Below are positions 27,020 to 49,503 of a stretch of 64,000 nt of DNA, one piece after another. The stretch lies in assembly GCF_005771635.1 (NCBI RefSeq), contig NZ_VBWP01000002.1, positions 248,001-312,000 of the forward strand, written 5' to 3'. Position numbers and translations under genes: made by a program. Every line of letters starts with the position of its first letter. The first letter of the stretch is position 1. The notes under the pieces were generated by a model. It was not told the DNA's origin. It made no database searches and saw only the letters and a program-made list of their open reading frames with translations. This DNA comes from Culicoidibacter larvae (GTDB lineage: Bacteria; Bacillota_I; Bacilli_A; Culicoidibacterales; Culicoidibacteraceae).

Positions 27020-27751
27020 TTATTGGTTTGAATTGTGAGATTTATGATGCGTTCGCTTATGCATGACTTTTTTTAAATTAGCCATTGTACGTAAAGACCA
27101 AAAAAATTGCAAGAACAGAAAAATTATTGGAATAACCAACATAATGACTACGCCAATTTTCAATATCGTAAATCCAAAAGAATCAAATAGTTCAAACTCA
27201 TTCTCAGAATTTAAAAACAAATTTTGATCATACCAGCCACTTTCTGTGTTATTTACCAAGGCTGAACTTTCAATTAAGGTTATTGGTACGCTAGTTGAAA
27301 TACCTAACGCATTAAATGAAATCTCGTATGTTCCCACTTCAAACCTTAACTTACTTGTATCGACTCCATCTATCGGTAACTCCTCAAGAGTATCAATACG
27401 CCATGCATGGGCGTCAGTAGCCTTTATCCAATCATATATTTGATATCTTTTTGCATCTGTAATACTTATAGTTACTCCAGTAGCATCAATAGCATTATTT
27501 CCGGTAATAAAGGTAAATGGACCTTCAACAGTAATATAAATTGTTTCTTCAAGTGCTAAACCATTTTGATTATAATAAATCTTTATCGGGTATGTTCCTG
27601 GTCGGTATGAACTACTTTCCAATTTTTGAATAGTATTAGCTATAGCCTCATCTTGAGATTCATAAAATTCCGGAGTAACTGCAAATGTTTTTACATTTAG
27701 CAAACACAGTATGGAAAATGAAAAAATAATAGTTATGATAGTTTTACGCAT
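27020..27751 (-). CDS. Exported, C-terminally membrane-anchored protein sharing the adhesin's last domain
   Basis: The 243-residue protein has a signal peptide (MRKTIITIIF ... TFAVTP), two beta-type domains and a C-terminal membrane helix (~198-222) with a basic tail (HKRTHHKSHN). Residues ~90-165 (ISITDAKRYQIYDWI, HAWRIDTLEELPIDGVDTS, VGTYEISF) match the pre-LPXTG domain of the adhesin at 21743-24667 ([37 protein letters not shown]). Its ATG overlaps the kinase stop by 8 bp, with GAGGTGAG upstream. A sensory or receptor partner of kinase and adhesin is inferred from context. Confidence 0.75.
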   Translation of the reverse strand: MRKTIITIIFSFSILCLLNVKTFAVTPEFYESQDEAIANTIQKLESSSYRPGTYPIKIYYNQNGLALEETIYITVEGPFTFITGNNAIDATGVTISITDAKRYQIYDWIKATDAHAWRIDTLEELPIDGVDTSKLRFEVGTYEISFNALGISTSVPITLIESSALVNNTESGWYDQNLFLNSENEFELFDSFGFTILKIGVVIMLVIPIIFLFLQFFWSLRTMANLKKVMHKRTHHKSHNSNQ

Positions 27752-29144
27752 CTTTTCTCACCTCTTCAATAGGCAATATAATTGTGAGTAAAACACCATT
27801 ATCTTTCTTTTCAAATGTCGCACTGCCACCATGTCCGGACACCATACTCTTTATTGTATACATTCCTATACCGCTTCCAAAATTGATATCCTCATCGTTT
27901 ATATGATAAAACAAATCAAATACTTGTTCGAAATCAATATTCTCAGTGTTCTCTTTATCATTGTAGGCCTCAATAACTAAAAAACCATTTTCGGCAAACA
28001 TGCTAAGTTCAAATTCTCCGTACTCATCAGCATACTGACAAGCATTGGAAATAATATTATGAAAAACCTGCTTTAATTCAAGCGGTTGAAAATATCCATA
28101 AATTTCTTTTGGGGCATCTAAAGAAACAGTTAGATGGCGTTTTTCAAATAAAGTTGCAAATAGCTTTAGCATATCCTTTGCTACTGCTACCACATTGATG
28201 ACCGTTGCATTGTTATCAACTATTTCTTCTTCATTCATCACTAATAAAGCTTCACTTATTTCATTCATAAGTTGATCATCAATATCTGCTAAGTCTTGAA
28301 GTATTTTCAACTCAAGTTCATCATTAGGATTAAGATAACCTTGGAGACGTTCATTCTGAATCATCGCAATATTTATTGGAGTCTTTAGATTATGAATAAT
28401 CGCAGTTGCCAATCGTTTTTGATAAACTGTACGTTCTTTTTGTTCTTGAAGTTCTCGCTCCAAACTAGAATAGTTATCATCAATCTTAGACATTTTCCCT
28501 AATAAATCTTCACTAAATATACTTAAATCTTCTGATAATGCATCATACTCCATTTCACTGCTGCTCTGTAACTCATCAAAACGATATTCTTTTAAGTTCA
28601 TAATGTTTTTTTGAAGCCGACGAATTGGCAATATAAGTTGGCGGAATAAAATCACAACCAAAACTATCATAATTACACTAAGAATTACAATTCCAGTCAT
28701 AAGAATACTCATGATAATCTCAAAGAAAACTTGACTGCTCATCTTATGAATCGCTAACCATACCTGATAAATACCATTACCATTTTTCACCTCAAAGGCA
28801 CCATGATAACTCAAATAGTCATTATCGGTTTCAGCTTTAAGCTTTGAAAAACTTGTTTCAGCCATATTCGAAAAGATAACTGCTGCCTCTTGTTTAACAA
28901 CAATATCTAGCTTGTACTCACTTGCGAATTTTTCAATTTCTTGTGCAACAATGCTTTGATCAACTGCTAATCTTTCATTCAGTTGTGACCGGATTTCATT
29001 GACTTCATTCTGTTCTAATTGAGTATATAAAGAAGGAATATTATATATTAAAAAAGCCAAAGCAATAACAATAATAATATACAAACAGCCAATAACATTA
29101 AACAGCATGCGCCAATTTATTTTTTTCTTATTCCGACCATTCAT
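27744..29144 (-). CDS. Sensor histidine kinase
   Basis: The 466-residue protein (ATG 29144; GTG 29156 is possible) has two membrane helices (~13-35 and ~143-170) bounding a ~105-residue extracellular sensor domain, then a coiled-coil linker. The His box is IIHNLKTPINIAMIQ, the N-box FHNIISNACQYAD and the G-box FGSGIGMYTIKSMV. It overlaps the 3' end of the response-regulator gene. The downstream genes are the shared-domain membrane protein and the giant adhesin, its likely regulon. Confidence 0.93.
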   Translation of the reverse strand: MNGRNKKKINWRMLFNVIGCLYIIIVIALAFLIYNIPSLYTQLEQNEVNEIRSQLNERLAVDQSIVAQEIEKFASEYKLDIVVKQEAAVIFSNMAETSFSKLKAETDNDYLSYHGAFEVKNGNGIYQVWLAIHKMSSQVFFEIIMSILMTGIVILSVIMIVLVVILFRQLILPIRRLQKNIMNLKEYRFDELQSSSEMEYDALSEDLSIFSEDLLGKMSKIDDNYSSLERELQEQKERTVYQKRLATAIIHNLKTPINIAMIQNERLQGYLNPNDELELKILQDLADIDDQLMNEISEALLVMNEEEIVDNNATVINVVAVAKDMLKLFATLFEKRHLTVSLDAPKEIYGYFQPLELKQVFHNIISNACQYADEYGEFELSMFAENGFLVIEAYNDKENTENIDFEQVFDLFYHINDEDINFGSGIGMYTIKSMVSGHGGSATFEKKDNGVLLTIILPIEEVRKDA

Positions 29145-29799
29145 AACCAATACCACGAACCGAATAAATACTAAATAACTCTAATTTGCGTCGAAGCTGT
29201 TTAATGACTTGGTCAACGTTCCTAGGATCAACTGAAAATTCATTTCCTTTCCAGATTTTAGAAATAATTTCTTCTCTTGGAAGCACAGTGTTTTTATTCA
29301 ACAAGAAAATGATTAACACATCGAATTCTAAACGGGTTAATTGAATTTCTTGTTCGCTTTTAAACACTTTTCTTTCAGAAAAATTGACCTTTAATTTTTG
29401 CGATCTACTTTCTAAATACTCAACTTCTTCAGTGAATGCACCTTTATGAAGTGCTCGGTTAATTCTAGTTAATAAGACCCGTATTGAAACCGGCTTTTTA
29501 ATAAAATCACTGGCGCGCAACTCTAAGCCACGAACCTCATCGTCTTCTTCATCAGAACCAGTCAGCAAAATAACTTTTACTCTTGAATCCAATTTTTGTA
29601 GAATTGCCAAAAACTGCAATCCATCAATCATATCCATCATGATGTCACTAAGTACTAAATCATATCGTTTATCTTTAAACAAACTTAATCCATCAGCAAC
29701 ATTTGAAGCGAGATCAACCTCGTATCCTTCAAGTCGCAGTACCTCAGCAATAACACTTTGGAATTTTATATCATCATCAACAAATAATATTTTATACAT
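29128..29799 (-). CDS. OmpR-family response regulator
   Basis: The 223-residue protein has a receiver (VDDDIKF, phospho-Asp in LVLSDIMMDMIDG, LLTGSDE, FIKKPVS) and winged-helix domain (LTRLEFDVLIIFLLN; VDQVIKQLRRKLELFSI; VRGIGYEW). TGGGGGGATTAT precedes ATG. It is the first gene of the unit RR-kinase-membrane protein-adhesin. Confidence 0.95.
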   Translation of the reverse strand: MYKILFVDDDIKFQSVIAEVLRLEGYEVDLASNVADGLSLFKDKRYDLVLSDIMMDMIDGLQFLAILQKLDSRVKVILLTGSDEEDDEVRGLELRASDFIKKPVSIRVLLTRINRALHKGAFTEEVEYLESRSQKLKVNFSERKVFKSEQEIQLTRLEFDVLIIFLLNKNTVLPREEIISKIWKGNEFSVDPRNVDQVIKQLRRKLELFSIYSVRGIGYEWSE

Positions 29800-30088
29800 A
29801 TAATCCCCCCAGATTAATCAATGATATTATTAATATTCTCCTAATTCTGAGTCTACACTAACTCTAAAACAATTGCAGTAATATTTGAGTGAGTTTTATG
29901 AGTTTTGTGATACTTGACTCGGCATAGTTATGTCCTATCATACTCTGAATATACAATGTTTTGTAAAAAAATACATATATACATAGTTTTGTTGATAATG
30001 CACAAATAATATTCATACTGCAAATTCTATGCATTTTACTATCACAATAGCTATAATATGAATATATACATACCTGTGAGGCGTTATT

Positions 30089-30976
30089 ATGAAGAAAAAC
30101 TATAATGAATCCTTTGAAGAACTTGGCAAACAACTAAAAAGCATTCGCAAGGGCAAAAATATAACTCAGACAGAAGTTTCAAAAGCATTACTTAGTCAGT
30201 CGCAAATTGCAAGAATCGAGAACAATATCTCGATGCCTTCAACACAAAATTTTATTAATATTTTGGATAAACTGAATATCACCCCGAATGAGTTTTTCTA
30301 TATTTCCAACGGGATAGAAAAGAACCCAAAAGTTATCCTCTTAAATTTATTACAAGAGCTATCAAATACCGGAAAAATTGAAGTTGCAATAACTGCCAAA
30401 GAATTATGCACTTTATATCATAATCAACTAAATGATCCGGTTTTTGCTGAGTTTCTAACAATAATTGACTGTCACTTATATGTCATGAAACATCATACAT
30501 TTGTTGTCCCAAAGAAATTATTAAATCAGCTTCACAAAATTTGGGATAACCTATTCATCATGGAAGAATGGCATCTCTATGAATTAAATTTAATTTGCTA
30601 TGTAATATTATTCGGTCAACTTGATAATTCGATAGAAATCGGGATAGACGCAATTTATCACGCAAAAAAATACAGATTTTATAAAGAAGCAAATATAATT
30701 ATCCAACAACTCTATTTTTCATTAACAACGTTGCTTATCCAAAACCAAAAATATGAATTAGCACTCCAGTATTGTACCGATTACTTTGAATCAAATCTAT
30801 ATGGAATTGCACTGCACTTATCTATTTACACCTTATATAACAAAAGTATTGCATACACTAAATTAAATAATTTTGAGCAATCTAATACTACTTTAGCAAC
30901 AGCGCACTCATTGGAATCTCTGCTCGGACTTCCAAAAGATACTTACCCTAATTACATGCAATTATTAATTGATTGA
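30089..30976 (+). CDS. Second Rgg/PlcR-like HTH regulator
   Basis: The 295-residue protein repeats the architecture of the regulator at 18925-19866: XRE HTH at ~10-65 (LGKQLKSIRKGKNITQTEVS; SQIARIENNISMPSTQNF) followed by helical repeats (~75-290; pairs such as YELALQYCTDYF). GAGGCG precedes ATG. It is divergent from the surface-module response regulator with a 289-bp AT-rich gap, so it may co-control the adhesin genes (inference). Confidence 0.85.
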   Translation: MKKNYNESFEELGKQLKSIRKGKNITQTEVSKALLSQSQIARIENNISMPSTQNFINILDKLNITPNEFFYISNGIEKNPKVILLNLLQELSNTGKIEVAITAKELCTLYHNQLNDPVFAEFLTIIDCHLYVMKHHTFVVPKKLLNQLHKIWDNLFIMEEWHLYELNLICYVILFGQLDNSIEIGIDAIYHAKKYRFYKEANIIIQQLYFSLTTLLIQNQKYELALQYCTDYFESNLYGIALHLSIYTLYNKSIAYTKLNNFEQSNTTLATAHSLESLLGLPKDTYPNYMQLLID

Positions 30977-31004
30977 GTGCATTTTTTTGAATTAAGGAAA
31001 AATA

Positions 31005-31037
31005 AAAAACCATCAGTTGAACGGACTGATGGTTTTT
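31005..31037 (+). terminator. Terminator of the second Rgg-like gene
   Basis: 13-bp stem AAAAACCATCAGT with a 7-base loop and T-run, 29 bp after the stop. Confidence 0.88.
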
Positions 31038-31248
31038 CTAGGGTTTTTGCGCATGGACAACGCATTAAAATAAAGTTTTTCATCAAAGATTCTTAAGGGG
31101 GATATCTATCATAAGATGAAAAATGAGGAAAATGATAATTTTAACATATAAATTATCATCGATGTATCTTTGCTGTTGCTACTTCTAAGATACTCACTTA
31201 TTATAGCAACCTGAAAAGTAAAAATAACTATTTATAAAAATTTTTATA

Positions 31249-32013
31249 CTATTTTTTTCCATAACTATTCCAAGCATCAATTCCAGCTTTAACTGAACGG
31301 CTCATTTCATCCATGAAATCAGTACCATTTTTACGTTTATACATCCATAAACCGAAGTTATCTTCTTTTTCCGGATACTTCTTAGCAGTGTTCATTTCCA
31401 CCAGCTCTGCATCCGTAAGTTCCTGATATTCATTTTCGAAGACAACATATTTGGCATCATAACGGTCTCGTTTCACGCGCTCCATATCCTCAGGGTAATG
31501 ACCAAAGGTTAACATCGTCACCGGAAACGCTAATTCCGGTAATTTGAATAAATCACGGTGAGCCTCATAATGTTCCATGATATCACCAATGTAGCATGAA
31601 CCAATGCCCAAGCTTTCAGCGGCGATGACTGCGTTTTGGGCAGCGATGATGGCATCGTTCGCCGCCAACAGGAACTCGCCTTCTTGTGGGTAGTGCATAG
31701 CTTTGTCTTGTTCTGCGCACCATTGTGGGACACCTGATACGCGATAGTATTCATACCACTTACTGAAATCCAAAACAAAAACTAAAACCATCGGCGCTTT
31801 AGCGATGAATGGTTGGTTATCACAGCTTTTCACCAAAAAATCCTTCTTTGCCTGATCGGTGACGTCAATAATTGAGTAAAGCATCATATTTCCGGCTGTT
31901 GGTGCACGCAATGCACTATGTAAAATTGCCTGCTTATCCTCCGGACTGATTGGCTTGTCAGCATAACGCCGCAATGAACTGCGTGCTTCGATGACTGATA
32001 ATACTTGATTCAT
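31249..32013 (-). CDS. Nitroreductase-family flavoprotein
   Basis: The 254-residue protein starts at ATG 32013 with AAGGAGG 8 bases upstream. FMN-binding residues are in EARSSLRRYADKPIS (N-terminal Arg/Ser cluster), RAPTAGN, and AAESLGIGSCYIGDIMEH. The C-terminal extension (KYVVFENEYQELTDAELVEM) matches the NfsA/YwrO-like longer members. It reduces nitro or quinone compounds with NAD(P)H; physiological substrate unknown. It is divergent from rnhC and stands alone. Confidence 0.9.
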   Translation of the reverse strand: MNQVLSVIEARSSLRRYADKPISPEDKQAILHSALRAPTAGNMMLYSIIDVTDQAKKDFLVKSCDNQPFIAKAPMVLVFVLDFSKWYEYYRVSGVPQWCAEQDKAMHYPQEGEFLLAANDAIIAAQNAVIAAESLGIGSCYIGDIMEHYEAHRDLFKLPELAFPVTMLTFGHYPEDMERVKRDRYDAKYVVFENEYQELTDAELVEMNTAKKYPEKEDNFGLWMYKRKNGTDFMDEMSRSVKAGIDAWNSYGKK

Positions 32014-32153
32014 CTTGCATACCTCCTTAATATTGTTAATAATTATAACACTCACAATTCAAATTGCAATAACTTTCCGCAATTCTTCGTGGAAATTGCT
32101 ATACCAGCTCCCCTGATTTCTGCTATACTATTAAGGAAAGGATGTGCCGCAAC

Positions 32154-33074
32154 GTGCCAATCACTCTACTTGCTACAAATGAAGTTATCGAAAAAATGCA
32201 TTTTTTTTATAGTGAACAAATTGACGCGAAAACGCCGCCCTACGCGGTCTTTCGCGCTCGCACCGATAACTGTGTTATTACCGCCTATGAATCGCTGAAA
32301 GTTGTCTTTCAGGGCGCGGGCGAAACGCAGGAAGCCAAGCTCTGGCAAGGCTTCCTGCCAGAGTCAGCCAGTAGTACGGCTAAGCCAGTACCTGCAAAGT
32401 CTGATGGCCACAGCGCCGGTAAGTACCGGCACTTGCAGGCGATCGGTTCGGATGAATCCGGCGTCGGCGATTATTTCGGGCCGCTGACTGCGGCCGCGGC
32501 CTACATCGGGCATGAGCAACAAGCCATTGTTGCTCAGTATCGCTTGCTTGACAGCAAGCAGTTGACCGATGACTACATTCGCAGCATCGCGCCAAACTTG
32601 ATGCAAGAGATTCCTTATAAAATTGCTATTATGCCAAATGAAAAGTACAACCTTTATCAGGCACAGGGCGTGAACGCCAACAAGATGAAAGCTATTCTCC
32701 ATAATCATGCGCTGAGCGATTTAAAAGGCCGTATTACTGCGCCAGTAGATTTGATTCTTGTTGACCAGTTCGTTAATGAGCGCAAATATTATGAGTATCT
32801 GGCGGGAATGCAGCCATTAACCGGTCTGACCTTCGAAACCAAGGCTGAAAACATGCATCCGGCGGTAGCAGCTGCTTCAATTCTAGCCCGCTACACCTAT
32901 TTACAGGCCATGGATAAATTGTCGGCTGAGGTTGGAGTTCAACTTTTAAAGGGTGCGAATGCTAAGGTAGATGAACAAATTCGCATGCTGGTTGCTCAAA
33001 ACGGCAAAGAAATCCTGAATCATATCGCCAAAGTACATTTCGTTAATACCGAAAAAGCTTTGGGAGAAAATTAA
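32154..33074 (+). CDS. rnhC: Ribonuclease HIII
   Basis: RNase HIII cleaves RNA in RNA-DNA hybrids. The N-terminal TBP-like substrate-binding domain spans residues ~1-70 (AVFRARTDNCVITAYESLKV) and is linked to the catalytic domain by a Ser/Lys/Pro-rich stretch. The active site is GSDESGVGDYFGP (Asp-Glu), LLDSKQLTD and ILVDQFVNE, with the last acid near ENMHPAVAAASILAR. GTG 32154 is chosen because AAAGGA lies nine bases upstream and the protein then aligns with family starts; ATG 32142 is the alternative. 306 residues fits. Confidence 0.95.
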   Translation: MPITLLATNEVIEKMHFFYSEQIDAKTPPYAVFRARTDNCVITAYESLKVVFQGAGETQEAKLWQGFLPESASSTAKPVPAKSDGHSAGKYRHLQAIGSDESGVGDYFGPLTAAAAYIGHEQQAIVAQYRLLDSKQLTDDYIRSIAPNLMQEIPYKIAIMPNEKYNLYQAQGVNANKMKAILHNHALSDLKGRITAPVDLILVDQFVNERKYYEYLAGMQPLTGLTFETKAENMHPAVAAASILARYTYLQAMDKLSAEVGVQLLKGANAKVDEQIRMLVAQNGKEILNHIAKVHFVNTEKALGEN

Positions 33075-33104
33075 AAAAGAGTTATCCTCAGGATAACTCT
33101 TTTT
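33074..33104. terminator. Bidirectional terminator between rnhC and the F1-like ATPase cluster
   Basis: 14-bp stem AAAAAGAGTTATCC, loop TCA, with A-run and T-run on both sides; it serves both convergent transcripts. Confidence 0.9.
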
Positions 33105-33108
33105 CTCT

Positions 33109-39067
<5,959 letters not shown>

Positions 39068-39099
39068 TCACTGCCACATTCAATATGCCAGAGGAAATC

Positions 39100-47045
<7,946 letters not shown>

Positions 47046-47227
47046 TTATAATACCATACATTTAAGTATACAAGAAAAAATCCCCCATATTTTATATTGC
47101 TATTTGTTGCAATCTAAATTCATACCAGTAATAATAAAATATCATTACAAATGCTTTCACTGCCATCGCCGAATAATCAATGATTCCCCCTCATCATTTA
47201 TATGGAATACCGCAGTAAGTTATTTTC

Positions 47228-47283
47228 TACTATAGCACAACAAAAAATACGTGGGGGGAATATATGTTCATTGTGCTATAGTA
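47228..47283. repeat. 13-bp perfect inverted repeat enclosing a G-run
   Basis: TACTATAGCACAA and TTGTGCTATAGTA flank 30 bases containing GTGGGGGGAATATATG. The G-run plus ATG would allow only MFIVL before a stop inside the right arm. Operator, small element or attenuator; unresolved. Confidence 0.5.
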
Positions 47284-47456
47284 AAAAGAAAACTTAAATT
47301 TTTCTCCCAATCAAGCTTTCATTTAGCGATTTAATTCTATCGAACCCCACCCGCCAATTCAATGTTTTTTCCGTGAACTTTTTTGATGATTCGTACACAG
47401 AAAATACATAAAACTGCATTTCTCTTTATGTCTACTGACCTTTTAGACGAAAGAAA

Positions 47457-47518
47457 AAGCGGCATCTTCAGAAAAGATGCCGCTTTCATCCGCTCCGATT
47501 TTTAAAATCGAAGCGGAT
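47457..47518 (-). terminator. Tandem terminators of the TcaA/YvbJ-like gene
   Basis: Two consecutive hairpins: TCCGCTtCGATTT type (one G-U pair) at 47490-47518 and a perfect 13-bp AAAGCGGCATCTT stem at 47457-47487; the second is followed on the - strand by TTTTTC. Confidence 0.8.
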
Positions 47519-47526
47519 TTTTTCAA

Positions 47527-48762
47527 TTATTGATATACAATTACATAACCTTTTTCTTCTAAATACTTCTTCGCAGCATCAAGATTATCCGGATATGTTT
47601 TCAATGAATAATTTATATATTCATCATAACCATCTTGTAATTTCCCGTCTTTTGCGGTGATGCCGGTAACTGAAACAACAATACTGCCGCTATCGCTGCC
47701 GGTAATATAATATGGTGATGGTACACTCATTTTATAGTCATAAAGCATAACTGCAGTTCCGCAGTTTTCTAAAAGTGAATTTACTTGATTAGGGTTGCAT
47801 AATGACTCGTTGCCTGGTTTATATGCAACAGCAACTAATTTAGTATCAACTGTCAAATCAATATCTTCACCAAATTGGCTTTGACCTAAATTTTTGAAGT
47901 GCTTAGTTGCTTCTTCTTTTAAATCGTTGATCGGTTCATCGCTGAACGCCATAATTTTGTCTTTTTCCGGAACGTCTTCCCATGTAGCTGGAATCTCAGC
48001 TAAATCTTCAACACTGATAGTAAGCGTAGTTTGCGTTGGCGTAAAACCAAATTGGTCGAATGCTGGATCTTCAGGATCAACAGTGATAGTTACTACATCA
48101 CCATTTTTCAAATTGTAGTCATTATCAATACTAAAGTAAAGTGCATCCATTAATTCATTAATGTTTTTATCATCAGTGTAATTGTTGATTTCTTCATCAA
48201 CGCTTGCACCACCGCTGACACCAACAATTTCGAAATCAGCATAATCAAACGGATTAATCTCCGTACGTGCCATTGATAAAAATAACACTACACCAACAAT
48301 TGCAGCTAAAATTATCGCACCGACAACACCTAAAATGATAAACAATGGCGCCTTACTCTTTTTCGGCGGCTGATTGTTCATCCCCATTCCCGGCTGTTGC
48401 CCACCAACCGGTGGCTGATTATCTGCTGGCGGTACACTACCGTTGCCACCATTCGCCGGAGTCGGCTGCACTGGTTCCACCGGTGTTACCGGCTCGCTAG
48501 CAGCAGGTTGAACTGGTTCAGCAGCAGCCGAAGCTGGCTGTTCAACTGCCGGCGTTGCCGGTTCAGTTGGCGTCTGCGGTGTTGGTTCAACCGGAGCGTT
48601 ACTGGTTGCTTCACCTTGCATAATTACCGGACCAATCGGTGTATCAACAACAACTTGCCCCTCATTTACCGAATCAACAGTAGCAGTTGAATCAGCGCTA
48701 TTTTGTTCTGGTGTAACTGCAGTTACATCCTCATTTCCATTCATAGGATTTTTTGTTCCCAT
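47527..48762 (-). CDS. TcaA/YvbJ-like single-pass membrane protein
   Basis: The 411-residue protein starts at ATG 48762 (AGAGGG upstream). The cytoplasmic half (~1-135) is disordered and rich in Pro, Gln, Thr, Val and Gly (repeats of the PVEPTPQTPTEPATP kind). One membrane helix (~139-163) precedes ~245 extracellular residues. The segment DFEIVGVSGGASVDEEIN ... LKNGDVVTITVD and the end YLEEKGYVIVY resemble the extracytoplasmic part of YvbJ/TcaA proteins, which have a zinc ribbon this one lacks. A cell-envelope role is likely. It reads toward the ATPase operon but is separated by two terminators. Confidence 0.65.
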   Translation of the reverse strand: MGTKNPMNGNEDVTAVTPEQNSADSTATVDSVNEGQVVVDTPIGPVIMQGEATSNAPVEPTPQTPTEPATPAVEQPASAAAEPVQPAASEPVTPVEPVQPTPANGGNGSVPPADNQPPVGGQQPGMGMNNQPPKKSKAPLFIILGVVGAIILAAIVGVVLFLSMARTEINPFDYADFEIVGVSGGASVDEEINNYTDDKNINELMDALYFSIDNDYNLKNGDVVTITVDPEDPAFDQFGFTPTQTTLTISVEDLAEIPATWEDVPEKDKIMAFSDEPINDLKEEATKHFKNLGQSQFGEDIDLTVDTKLVAVAYKPGNESLCNPNQVNSLLENCGTAVMLYDYKMSVPSPYYITGSDSGSIVVSVTGITAKDGKLQDGYDEYINYSLKTYPDNLDAAKKYLEEKGYVIVYQ

Positions 48763-48862
48763 ACTATACCCTCTTTTCAACTTAGATATCTCTATTATGT
48801 CATAATTTGCCAACAATGTGAATGAAATATTTTGATTATTCACAAAATCCACATAATGAAGA

Positions 48863-48894
48863 AAAAGGAGTCGTTCTTGTTAACGACTCCTTTT
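48863..48894 (-). terminator. Terminator of the GNAT acetyltransferase gene
   Basis: 13-bp stem AAAAGGAGTCGTT with a 6-base loop, 6 bp after the stop codon. Confidence 0.88.
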
Positions 48895-48900
48895 CCTGTT

Positions 48901-49416
48901 TTATAAAACCAACTCGTAAGTATAATAATTTCCCAGTTCCTTTTTATGGCCTAAAATTATTGGCGCTCCTTGTACATAACCGCACTTCTTAAACACACCT
49001 GCCATTGAAGCATTACCATGATGCGTATCAGTATGAATTGCAGTTGCCCCTTGAGCAATCGCATAGTCCTTAACCGCACCAAGTAAACGTTGAGCGAGTC
49101 CCATGCCATGCATATTAGGATCAACAACAATACGATGAACAATTAAAATCGGATCTGTTTCACATTGCCAGTTCACCGTATAATATTCCTTATGCGGTGT
49201 GTAATCAACGGCTGCAAATCCAGCCAAAACACCATCGCAATAAACACCTAGTAACTGTTGCTTGGCAATATCATTACTCATAACCTCAACATTAGGATAG
49301 GTCTCATCCCACTGCTTGCTGCCACCAGCTTGCATCCAGGCAACTGCTGACTTAACCATCTCCATGACTGCCGCCAGTTCATCTTCTTGTACCCAATCAA
49401 TTTTCACTTCTGCCAT
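48901..49416 (-). CDS. GNAT-family N-acetyltransferase
   Basis: The 171-residue protein shows GNAT motif A (VHRIVVDPNMHGMGLAQRLL, acetyl-CoA pyrophosphate loop Q/GxGxG/A variant) and motif B (TDTHHGNASMAGVFKKCGY). Acceptor substrate is not evident. GAGGTG lies 7 bases before ATG. Single-gene unit. Confidence 0.92.
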   Translation of the reverse strand: MAEVKIDWVQEDELAAVMEMVKSAVAWMQAGGSKQWDETYPNVEVMSNDIAKQQLLGVYCDGVLAGFAAVDYTPHKEYYTVNWQCETDPILIVHRIVVDPNMHGMGLAQRLLGAVKDYAIAQGATAIHTDTHHGNASMAGVFKKCGYVQGAPIILGHKKELGNYYTYELVL

Positions 49417-49470
49417 ATACTACACCTCGTTTTTTTCATTATAGGCAATTTTTTCTTAAGCGTCAACATG

Positions 49471-49502
49471 AAAACCCGCACCCGGAATCGGGTGCGGGTT
49501 TT
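49471..49502 (-). terminator. Terminator of the DUF2599 surface-protein gene
   Basis: Perfect 14-bp GC-rich stem AAAACCCGCACCCG with a GAAT loop, immediately after the stop codon. Confidence 0.9.
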
Positions 49503-49503
49503 G

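Noticed and set aside
29864-30133. 89-codon frame antisense to the second Rgg-like gene start
   Set aside because: No ribosome site, low-complexity composition, and it overlaps the promoter and HTH coding region of a clear gene.
32340-32400. GC-rich overlapping inverted repeats (CTCTGGCA / TGCCAGAG; GGAAGCC / GGCTTCC) inside rnhC
   Set aside because: They lie in the low-constraint linker of a complete RNase HIII reading frame and have no terminator tail; probably incidental to Gly/Ala-rich coding.
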